NCBI RefSeq assembly: GCF_001570365.1
Contig: NZ_BBYK01000042.1
Location: 347,586 to 411,585 of the forward strand
Direction: 5' to 3'
Source: Microtetraspora fusca
Lineage (GTDB): Bacteria; Actinomycetota; Actinomycetes; Streptosporangiales; Streptosporangiaceae
Length of the DNA: 64,000 nucleotides
Each line of letters opens with the position of its first letter. Position 1 is the stretch's first letter. Shown one piece after another: positions 17,927 to 25,197 of this stretch. The notes beneath the pieces were generated by a model, which ran no database searches, was not told the DNA's origin, and worked only from the letters and a program-made list of their open reading frames with translations. The translations under genes were made by a program, and so were the position numbers.

Positions 17927-18056
17927 TGCGTTTCCCCCTTGAAAGGATGGTCGCCCCGTTTTCCGGCGTTTCCCAAAATGATTTGGAAAACGCCGTGGAT
18001 GCTGGTGAACGCTGCATCCTGGTTGTCTTGATTTCCGCGCCGAGTGTCCGACAAAC
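17927..18056 (-). promoter_or_regulatory. Upstream box and leader of array gene H
   Basis: GTTT (18053-18056) and GGAAAT (18031-18036) are spaced 16 bp, 105 bp before the ATG. Leader stems pair GGATGC with GCATCC and, on the plus strand, 17965-17973 with 17985-17994 (one bulge). TTGTCGCTTTATT is at 18083-18095, 27 bp beyond the box. Confidence 0.6.
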
Positions 18057-18215
18057 GGCAATCGTGCGCTTTTACTCCTCGATTGTCGCTTTATTGACGA
18101 TGTTGAACTCTTATTGCTAGCTATGCAGCGAAATGTCCCATAATGTCCGATTTGCGCCGTGGGGGCGCGAGGAAGCGGGATATCGTCGGAACGGCAGGCG
18201 AACAGGGGAGGACGC

Positions 18216-19118
18216 GTGGATGTCGAGCCGATTCCGTACTGGCCGGGAGAGCTGATCGGGCTGGGGGAGACGCGGATCCACGTACGGTCCACACCGCGCG
18301 GACCGGAGGAGAAGGCGGTGTACGTCCACGGGCTCGCCGGCTCCGCCACCAACTGGACCGATCTGATGGGCGCGCTGGCGGACGAGGTCGCCGGATGGGC
18401 CCTCGACCTGCCCGGCGCGGGCTTCTCCCCGGCGCCCCCCGACGGCGACTACTCCGTGGACGGCCACGCCCGCGCCGTCGTCGCGCTGATCGAGCACCTC
18501 GGCGCCCCGGTCCACCTGTTCGGCAACTCGCTCGGCGGAGCGGTCTCCGTACGCGTCGCGGCCACCCGTCCCGATCTGATCAGATCGCTCGTCCTCGTGT
18601 CGCCGGCGCTGCCCGACCTGCTCCCCAGGTACGGCCCGGCCCGCGTGGCCGTGTCCGCCGCCCCGCGCATCGGGGAGTGGGCGATCCGGCGGATGAGCGC
18701 GGTCCCCGCCGAGCGGAGGGTCCGGGCGACGCTCGGCATGTGCTACGCCGACCTCGACCGTGTCCACCCCGACCGCGTACGGCTCGCCGTGGAGGAGGTA
18801 CGGCGGCGGGACGCGCTGGAACACGCCGGACCGGCGCTGGTCCGCTCCGCCAGGGGCATCGTGAGCGAGTACTTCCGCACCGGGCCGGACAACCTGTGGC
18901 GGCAGGCCGCCCGGGTGGCCGCGCCCACGCTCGTGATCCACGGGCGGCGGGACCGGATCGTCGACGCCCGGATGGCGCAGCGCGCCGGGCGCACCTTCCC
19001 GGATGTGCGCCTCGTCACCATCCCGAACGCGGGGCACGTCGCGCAGATGGAGTTTCCCGAGATCGTGGCGCGCGAGGCGGCCCGGTTGATCGCCGAGACA
19101 CGCGTCCACGCACGCTGA
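18216..19118 (+). CDS. Alpha/beta hydrolase
   Basis: 300 residues from GTG 18216, which has GGGGAGG four bases upstream; an in-frame start at 18159 lacks such a site. The family motifs are VHGLAGSATNW (oxyanion hole), LFGNSLGGAVS (serine nucleophile), GRRDRIVDARM (acid) and NAGHVAQME (histidine). It looks like a meta-cleavage hydrolase/lipase-type enzyme with a cap domain. There is no signal peptide. It precedes moeZ by 82 bp and could share its transcript, though an own promoter for moeZ is possible. Confidence 0.87.
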   Translation: MDVEPIPYWPGELIGLGETRIHVRSTPRGPEEKAVYVHGLAGSATNWTDLMGALADEVAGWALDLPGAGFSPAPPDGDYSVDGHARAVVALIEHLGAPVHLFGNSLGGAVSVRVAATRPDLIRSLVLVSPALPDLLPRYGPARVAVSAAPRIGEWAIRRMSAVPAERRVRATLGMCYADLDRVHPDRVRLAVEEVRRRDALEHAGPALVRSARGIVSEYFRTGPDNLWRQAARVAAPTLVIHGRRDRIVDARMAQRAGRTFPDVRLVTIPNAGHVAQMEFPEIVAREAARLIAETRVHAR

Positions 19119-19200
19119 CCTCCCGATTGGGGAATGCCGCGGCCCCCCGGTTAGGTTGTCACTAGATGCTTGTGATGACCCCCTGAACGGGAGTGGGACT

Positions 19201-20379
19201 GTGTCGTTGCCACCGCTGGTAGAGCCGGCAGCAGAGCTGACCGTCGACGAGGTGCGCCGCTACTCGCGTCACCTGATCATCCCCGATGTGGGGATGGCGG
19301 GGCAGAAGCGGCTCAAGAACGCCAAGGTGCTCTGTGTGGGCGCCGGCGGCCTGGGCTCGCCCGCGCTGCTGTACCTCGCCGCGGCGGGCGTCGGCACGCT
19401 CGGCATCATCGACTTCGACGTCGTGGACGAGTCCAACCTGCAGCGCCAGGTCATCCACGGCCAGTCCGACGTCGGCCGTCTCAAGGCCGAGTCCGCGGCG
19501 GCCAGCGTGCGCGAGATCAACCCGCTGGTCAACGTGGTGATCCACAACGTGGCCCTCACCACCGACAACGTCATGGACATCTTCTCCGGCTACGACCTGA
19601 TCGTGGACGGCACCGACAACTTCGCCACGCGCTACATGGTCAACGACGCGGCGGTGCTGCTCGGCAAGCCGTACGTCTGGGGATCCATCTACCGCTTCGA
19701 CGGCCAGGCGAGCGTCTTCTGGGCCGAGCACGGGCCGTGCTACCGCTGCCTCTACCCCGAGCCGCCGCCGCCGGGCATGGTGCCGTCCTGCGCCGAGGGC
19801 GGCGTCCTCGGCGTGCTGTGCGCGTCGGTCGGCTCCATCCAGGTCAACGAGGCCATCAAGCTCATCACCGGCGTCGGCGAGCCGCTGGTCGGCCGCCTGA
19901 TGATCTACGACGCGCTGGAGATGAAGTACCGCGACGTCAAGGTCCGCAAGGACCCCGAGTGCCCGCTCTGCGGCAAGAACCCCACGATCACCGAGCTGAT
20001 CGACTACGAGGCGTTCTGCGGCACCCTGTCGGACGAGGCGCAGGAGGCCGCCGCGGGCTCGACGATCACGGCGCTCGAGCTCAAGGACATGCAGGAGCGC
20101 GGCGACGACATCTACGTGATCGACGTCCGCGAGCCGAACGAGTACGAGATCGTCAACATCCCCGGCGCCGTGCTGATCCCCAAGGGCGAGTTCATCAACG
20201 GCTCCGCCCTGGAGGGCCTGCCGCAGGACAAGAAGATCGTCCTGCACTGCAAGTCCGGCGCCCGGTCGGCCGAGGTCCTCGCGATCCTCAAGAACGCCGG
20301 CTTCGCCGACGCCGTCCACGTCGGCGGTGGCGTGCTGAGCTGGGTCAAGGCCGTCGACCCCTCGCTTCCCACCTACTGA
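19201..20379 (+). CDS. moeZ: MoeZ: adenylyltransferase/sulfurtransferase
   Basis: 392 residues from GTG 19201 (MSLPPLVEPAAELTVDEVRRYSRHLI), with GGGAG upstream. The N-terminal ThiF/MoeB E1-like domain shows GAGGLGSPALLYL for ATP binding and two zinc cysteine pairs (CYRC and CPLC). The C-terminal rhodanese domain has the active-site loop HCKSGARSAE with its cysteine near residue 350. MoeZ activates small sulfur-carrier proteins (MoaD, ThiS, CysO) and loads them with sulfur for molybdopterin, thiamine and cysteine synthesis. A moaE gene lies further along in this window. Confidence 0.95.
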   Translation: MSLPPLVEPAAELTVDEVRRYSRHLIIPDVGMAGQKRLKNAKVLCVGAGGLGSPALLYLAAAGVGTLGIIDFDVVDESNLQRQVIHGQSDVGRLKAESAAASVREINPLVNVVIHNVALTTDNVMDIFSGYDLIVDGTDNFATRYMVNDAAVLLGKPYVWGSIYRFDGQASVFWAEHGPCYRCLYPEPPPPGMVPSCAEGGVLGVLCASVGSIQVNEAIKLITGVGEPLVGRLMIYDALEMKYRDVKVRKDPECPLCGKNPTITELIDYEAFCGTLSDEAQEAAAGSTITALELKDMQERGDDIYVIDVREPNEYEIVNIPGAVLIPKGEFINGSALEGLPQDKKIVLHCKSGARSAEVLAILKNAGFADAVHVGGGVLSWVKAVDPSLPTY

Positions 20380-20481
20380 CGCCCGCCGCCGCGGCCGCCA
20401 TCCCCTATCGGGACAGCGGCCGCGGCGTGGTCTTTCGGCATTTCGATGGATTTGCGCCCAGGTGGGGTTAAGGTCGCTGAC

Positions 20482-21201
20482 GTGAGTGGGACACGGACGT
20501 GGCCGGCGCTGATGGTGGCGTCCGCACTCACCGTCATCTGCGCCGTCATCGCCGGAGTGGCGGCGAGCGCCGCGGCCGGCGAGCTCACCCGGGGCCCGAG
20601 CGCCGGCGAGCTGCGGCAGGCGTCCGCCGCCGAGATCGCCCGCCGCTGGGAGCTGTGGCCCGCGGGCCGGGTCTTCCCCGCGACCCTCGGCTACACCGGC
20701 GAGCAGGGCGGCCGGGAGAAGGCCAGGAGGGTCGGCATCTCCTCGCGCACCGACTGCGCCGCCTCCGTCGACGCCCCGCTGCGCGCCCCCGTACGCGCCG
20801 CCGGGTGCCGCGCCATCCTGCGGGCCACCTACATCGACGCGCTCCAGGGCATCGTCGTCACCGTCGGCGTCGCCGCCTTCCCCGACTCCGTCTCCGCGTC
20901 GGCCGCCGAGGCCGCCTTCCCCAAAGCGGGGAAACCCACGCCCGGGCTGCGCGCCCTGTCCTTCCCCGGCACCGTGACCGACCGGTTCAACGCCGCCAGC
21001 CGCCAGGAGAGCACCGCCCGGCAGGCCGGGCCGTACGTGGTGCTGACCACGGTCGGACAGGTGGACGGACGGCCGGCCCGCTGGGTCGGCAAGCAGCGTC
21101 CCACCATCTTCACCTTCGCCGGCGACCTGGCCGGGCAGATCGCGGCGGCGCTCACCGCGCCCGCCGCGCCCGACTGCGAGGCCAAGGAGTGGCGGTGCTG
21201 A
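20482..21201 (+). CDS. Membrane-anchored protein of mycosin couple 1
   Basis: 239 residues from GTG 20482. One N-terminal membrane segment (PALMVASALTVICAVIAGVA) is followed by a predicted extracytoplasmic domain with RRWELWPAGRVFP, KARRVG, three or four cysteines, LRATYID and a terminal cysteine. It is a paralogue of the gene at 22452. Its stop overlaps the start of the mycosin by 7 bp, so the two are translationally coupled and probably act together at the membrane. I know no named domain for it. Confidence 0.7.
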   Translation: MSGTRTWPALMVASALTVICAVIAGVAASAAAGELTRGPSAGELRQASAAEIARRWELWPAGRVFPATLGYTGEQGGREKARRVGISSRTDCAASVDAPLRAPVRAAGCRAILRATYIDALQGIVVTVGVAAFPDSVSASAAEAAFPKAGKPTPGLRALSFPGTVTDRFNAASRQESTARQAGPYVVLTTVGQVDGRPARWVGKQRPTIFTFAGDLAGQIAAALTAPAAPDCEAKEWRC

Positions 21202-22442
21202 GGCCGCGCGTCCTCACCGCGCTCGCGGCGGTCACGGTGGCGCTCCTCCCCGGCTTTCTCCCGGGCGCGGCCCGCGCCGACGACGTACGGGCCAGCCAGG
21301 ACGTGGTGCTGCGCACCCTCGACCTGACTGAGGCGTGGCGGCTCACCAAGGGCGAGGGCATCACGGTGGCGGTCCTCGACTCCGGCGTGGATCCGCGCCA
21401 CCGCGACCTCGCCGGCTCGGTGATCACCGGAAAGGACTTCACGGCGGGGGCGAACCCGAAGGGCGTGGCCCCGACCCGCCTGCACGGCACGTACATGGCC
21501 TCGCTGATCGCCGGGCACGGGCACGGCCCCGCGCGCGAGGACGGCGTGATGGGCGTCGCGCCGGAGGCCAAGGTGCTCTCGGTGCGGGTGATCCTCGAAG
21601 ACGAGGAGCCCGGCTTCCGCGCGTTCAACTCCGACGCCCGCTACGAGGGCGTGGTCGCCGGCGGCATCAGGTACGCCGTGGACAACGGCGCCGACGTGAT
21701 CAACCTGTCGATCTCGAAGGACCTGCCGACGGAAGAGGAACGGGATGCCATCCGGTACGCCATCTCCAAAGGTGTGGTCCTGGTCGCCGCGGCGGGCAAC
21801 GACGGCGCGGGCAAGCGCGACGCCCCCTACTCCTATCCGGCGGCCATCCCCGGCGTCATCTCGGTCGCCGCGGTCACGCCCGCCCTGCGCCGCGCGTCGT
21901 TCTCCAACCGCAACTCCTCGGTCATGGTGGCCGCGCCCGGCGTCGACATCCTCGGCGCCGGCCCCGGAGACGAGTACTGGGTCGGCCGCGGCACCTCGCA
22001 GGCGACCGCCCTCGTGTCCGGAGTCGCCGCGCTGATCAAGGCGCGGTACCCCCGGATGTCCCCGGCCCTGATCGCGCAGGCCCTCACCTCGTCCTCCTCC
22101 ACCAAGGACCGGTACAACACCGGCACCGGCTTCGGCGTGGTCAACGCGTACCGGGCGCTGAACACGGCGGCGGCGCTCGCCCGGCACCGCGCCACCGCGT
22201 CCGGGCCCGGCGTGCAGGACCCCGCGCGCACGGTCGGGAAGCGGGACCGCGACCCCGAGCCCGTGGCGGTGGTGCGCCGCGACCAACGGGCCATCGTGGT
22301 CTACGGCGCCGTCGCCGTCGGCGGCCTCGTCGGCATGGGCACCGGCCTGGCCGTCCTGGTCCTTCTCGTACGGCGGGCCAGGCGCGACGAGGACGACACC
22401 CCGGTCCCGCCTGCTCCTTGGCGTACGGAGACGCAGACGTAG
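21195..22442 (+). CDS. Mycosin-like subtilase (S8), active
   Basis: 415 residues from GTG 21195, with AAGGAG five bases upstream. A Sec signal peptide ends near GAARA. The S8 triad is intact: D62 (VAVLDSGVD), H97 (RLHGTYMAS) and S268 (GTSQATALVSG), with oxyanion N202 (AAAGNDG). A C-terminal membrane anchor (IVVYGAVAVGGLVGMGTGLAV) is followed by a basic tail. This is the architecture of mycosins, the membrane-bound proteases of type VII secretion, but no EccC, EccB or Esx gene is present here. Paired with the upstream membrane protein. Confidence 0.88.
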   Translation: MLRPRVLTALAAVTVALLPGFLPGAARADDVRASQDVVLRTLDLTEAWRLTKGEGITVAVLDSGVDPRHRDLAGSVITGKDFTAGANPKGVAPTRLHGTYMASLIAGHGHGPAREDGVMGVAPEAKVLSVRVILEDEEPGFRAFNSDARYEGVVAGGIRYAVDNGADVINLSISKDLPTEEERDAIRYAISKGVVLVAAAGNDGAGKRDAPYSYPAAIPGVISVAAVTPALRRASFSNRNSSVMVAAPGVDILGAGPGDEYWVGRGTSQATALVSGVAALIKARYPRMSPALIAQALTSSSSTKDRYNTGTGFGVVNAYRALNTAAALARHRATASGPGVQDPARTVGKRDRDPEPVAVVRRDQRAIVVYGAVAVGGLVGMGTGLAVLVLLVRRARRDEDDTPVPPAPWRTETQT

Positions 22443-22451
22443 CATCGGTGT

Positions 22452-23282
22452 ATGTCGCCCGACCAGCCGGGGAGCCGGCGCCGCGCGCATCAGGGGAGCG
22501 CGTCCGCGCGGCGGGCGGAGGCGGCCCGGGTGGCGGCCGAGCGGGCCGCGCTGGCGCGCGGTGTGCGGCTCCATTCGATCTTCCTCGCCCTCATGGGCCT
22601 CGTCCTCGCGGCCGCCGCCGTGAACGTCCTGCTCGGTGCGGTCGGCGTGCTCCGCGAGACGCGATCGCGCCCGCTCACGGAGGCCGAGCGCGCCAAGTAC
22701 GTCCAGGAGGACGTGGCGCGCCGATGGCGGGCCTGGCCGGTCGGCATGGTCTTCCCCGAACAGCTCGAATACGCCGGGCTCGGCCGCGCGCAGCAGTACG
22801 CCCGACGGGTGGGCGTGGCCCCCGAGACCTCCTGCTCCGCCGCGGTCGACGCGCCCGTGGCGTCCGTGCTGCGCAAATACCGGTGCGTCACCATGCTCCG
22901 GGCGACGTACGTGGACCAGACGGCGACGTTCGCCGTCACCGTGGGGGTCGCGGTGCTCCCCGACGAGCAGACCCGGGTGGACACCGTCGCCAAGCTGCCG
23001 CAGGACGACCGCGTCGGCGTGCGACCGGTCGCCTTCCCCAACACGGTGACGGACCTCTTCGGCGCCGGGCAGCGGCAGCGGACGGGCTTCGTCGGGGCCG
23101 GGCCGTACATCGTCTTCTCCTCCGTGGGGTACACCGACGGTCGGACCCGTGACTCGGTGCCCGCGGAGGAGCAGTTGAACAGCGAGATGTGGCCCGTGGC
23201 GCAGTCGATCGCCGCGCGCATCGCGCGTTCGCTGGCCCAGCCGCCCGACGTCCCACGCTGCACCCAGGGGAACGTGTGCTGA
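22452..23282 (+). CDS. Membrane-anchored protein of mycosin couple 2
   Basis: 276 residues. A basic cytoplasmic N-terminus of about 38 residues, a membrane segment (IFLALMGLVLAAAAVNVLLG) and an outer domain homologous to the gene at 20482: RRWRAWPVGMVFP, YARRVGV, LRATYVDQ, AFPNTVTDLF and a C-terminal cysteine. It begins 9 bp after the first mycosin, and its stop overlaps the following gene's GTG. The two couples are a tandem duplication of a two-gene unit. Confidence 0.7.
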   Translation: MSPDQPGSRRRAHQGSASARRAEAARVAAERAALARGVRLHSIFLALMGLVLAAAAVNVLLGAVGVLRETRSRPLTEAERAKYVQEDVARRWRAWPVGMVFPEQLEYAGLGRAQQYARRVGVAPETSCSAAVDAPVASVLRKYRCVTMLRATYVDQTATFAVTVGVAVLPDEQTRVDTVAKLPQDDRVGVRPVAFPNTVTDLFGAGQRQRTGFVGAGPYIVFSSVGYTDGRTRDSVPAEEQLNSEMWPVAQSIAARIARSLAQPPDVPRCTQGNVC

Positions 23283-24385
23283 GGCGCGCGGCGCTGTGCG
23301 CCGCCGCCATCGCCCTGGCGACGCCGCCCGCCGCGCCCGCCCTCGCGGCCCCCAGTGGCGACCGCGCGGTGCTCGACGCCGTCAACGCCGAGAAGGCGTG
23401 GAAGGTGACCAGGGGCGACGGCGTCCTCGTCGCCGTCCTCGACGGCCGGGTGGACGACGCCGCCTCCGAGCTCAAGGGCCGGGTCGAGGAGGGCCCCGAC
23501 ATGACCGGCACCGTCTTCGGCCGGGCGACGTCGCCACCGGGGGAGGCCACCCCCGCGGCCTCGCTGATCGCCGGCGACGGCAGCGGGGGCGGGGCCTGGG
23601 GCGTCGCGCCGCGGGCGCGCATCCTGTCCATCCCCGTGATCGCCGAGCGGCCGACCGCCGACTTCGTCGATCCGCAGGCCGAGCCGGGGGCCGCGATCGA
23701 CAGCCCGCTCGCCCGGGCCATCCGGCACGCCGCCAACAACCGCGCGAGCGTCATCGCCATCCCCTCGGGGACGTACACGGTGGGCCGGATGGACCGCGAC
23801 GCGATCTCGTACGCGCTCTCGCGGGGGGTGGTGATCGTGTCGGGTGTGGGCGACGGCGGGGACTACTGGCGGTTCCCGGCCGGATATCCCGGCGTCGTGG
23901 GCGTGGCCGCGGCCGGCAAGGACGCTCCTTCCAGCGCGAACCTGTCCGTCCTCGTCGCCGCGCCGGGCGTGGACCTGCCCGTCGCCCTCCCCGGAGGCCG
24001 GCACGGGAGCAGGAGCGGCAGCGGCCCGGCGAGCGCGGTGGTCGCCGGCGTCGCCGCCCTGATCAAGGCGCGCTACCCGGACCTCAAGCCCGAGCTGGTG
24101 GTTCGCGCCCTCACCTCCACGTCCCGGCGCGCGGGCACCGGATACGACAAGAAGACCGGCTTCGGCGTGGTGGACGCGGCGGCGGCGCTCGCCCAGGCCG
24201 GCCGGCTCGCCGGGTACGGCCGCGCGGTGCCGGTGGAGGAGGATCTGCACTTCGGCGACGGCCGGCTCGCCCCGGCGCCGGAACGTCCGGGACCCGATCC
24301 CGTTAGGCTCTGGATCTACGGCATCGGCGTCTTCCTCGGCGTCTGCGCCTTCGCCGCGGCGGTCGCGGCGCTCACTCGCCGGTGA
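23276..24385 (+). CDS. Mycosin-like pseudoprotease (S8 fold, catalytic residues lost)
   Basis: 369 residues from GTG 23276. It has a signal peptide, an S8-like fold and a C-terminal anchor (LWIYGIGVFLGVCAFAAAVAAL). Aligned with the active paralogue, D56 is kept (VAVLDGRVD), but histidine is replaced by E90 (GEATPAASLIAG), the oxyanion Asn by D193 (VGDGGD) and the nucleophile serine by G250 (SGSGPASAVVAGVAALI). The reading frame and codon bias are good, so it appears to be maintained as a non-catalytic partner or regulator, not as a pseudogene. Confidence 0.85.
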   Translation: MLRRAALCAAAIALATPPAAPALAAPSGDRAVLDAVNAEKAWKVTRGDGVLVAVLDGRVDDAASELKGRVEEGPDMTGTVFGRATSPPGEATPAASLIAGDGSGGGAWGVAPRARILSIPVIAERPTADFVDPQAEPGAAIDSPLARAIRHAANNRASVIAIPSGTYTVGRMDRDAISYALSRGVVIVSGVGDGGDYWRFPAGYPGVVGVAAAGKDAPSSANLSVLVAAPGVDLPVALPGGRHGSRSGSGPASAVVAGVAALIKARYPDLKPELVVRALTSTSRRAGTGYDKKTGFGVVDAAAALAQAGRLAGYGRAVPVEEDLHFGDGRLAPAPERPGPDPVRLWIYGIGVFLGVCAFAAAVAALTRR

Positions 24386-24486
24386 TCACATGTTGATGGC
24401 CGTTCGGCTGCGGTTCGGCTGCGGTGTGGTCGATCTCGGCACTTTCGGGCACAGGCGGGGGCAAAGGTTCGCTAGGGTCCCGGCTC

Positions 24487-24858
24487 ATGGGGTACGAGCT
24501 GCGCGTCGAGCGTGAATCACCGCTCGCCTACGCCGAACTCGCGAGCGTGCTTTCGGCGCAGGCCGGATTCGAGCTGCGCGGGTCGCAGGAGGCCGGCGAG
24601 GTTCTCGCGCGGCACGGCGACGCCGTGCATCGGGTGGCGACCTGGTCGGGGCGGCTGGCCGGACAGCCGGGGTCGGACTGGCATGTGGCCCAGCTGGCCA
24701 TGCTCTCCGACATCATCGGAGCCCGTCTCGTCGGCGAGGACGGCGAGGCGTACGGCATCAGGAACGGTATCGTCGAGCAGATCAACGGGATGTCGAACTA
24801 CGAGTTCGGCAAGCTGGAAGAGATAATCGCGGCCGGACCGGCCGAATGGAGCGCCTGA
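24487..24858 (+). CDS. Conserved hypothetical protein
   Basis: 123 residues from ATG 24487 (MGYELRVERESPLAYAELASVL). It looks like a small soluble alpha/beta protein without cysteines or membrane segments. Its last 13 bases overlap the ATL gene. I do not recognise a named family. Confidence 0.7.
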   Translation: MGYELRVERESPLAYAELASVLSAQAGFELRGSQEAGEVLARHGDAVHRVATWSGRLAGQPGSDWHVAQLAMLSDIIGARLVGEDGEAYGIRNGIVEQINGMSNYEFGKLEEIIAAGPAEWSA

Positions 24859-25148
24859 ACGACTACGCCGAGCGGGTCCTCGAGATCGTCGAGCTGATAC
24901 CGCCCGGCAAGGTCATGCCGTACGGGGACATCGCGGAATACCTGGGGGAGGGTGGACCGCGACAGGTGGGACGCGTCCTGTCCCTCTGGGGCGGCGGCGT
25001 CCCGTGGTGGCGCGTGCCGAGGGCGGACGGCTCTCCGCCGGTGGGGCACGAGGTCGAATGCCTCGCCCGATGGCGCGAGGAGGGCACGCCGCTCCGGGGA
25101 GACCGGGCGGACATGCGGCTCGCTCGATGGGACGGCCGCACCCGCTGA
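24846..25148 (+). CDS. Alkyltransferase-like (ATL) protein
   Basis: 100 residues with the DNA-binding half of O6-alkylguanine-DNA alkyltransferase: IPPGKVMPYGDIAEYLG, the PRQVGRVL recognition helix with its arginine finger, and the remnant of the active-site loop. The PCHR motif reads P53-W54-W55-R56, so the acceptor cysteine is missing. ATL proteins bind alkylated guanine and pass it to nucleotide excision repair. It overlaps the preceding hypothetical gene by 13 bp and matches Rv3204 by position. Confidence 0.9.
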   Translation: MERLNDYAERVLEIVELIPPGKVMPYGDIAEYLGEGGPRQVGRVLSLWGGGVPWWRVPRADGSPPVGHEVECLARWREEGTPLRGDRADMRLARWDGRTR

Positions 25149-25197
25149 CCGCTTACCATTTCTAGAACACCGGTCTCCGAAGGGTGGTGCCTCCCCT

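Noticed and set aside
20482..24385. A type VII secretion locus
   Set aside because: Only mycosin-like proteases and unknown membrane proteins are present; no EccC ATPase, EccB, EccD, EccE or Esx gene.
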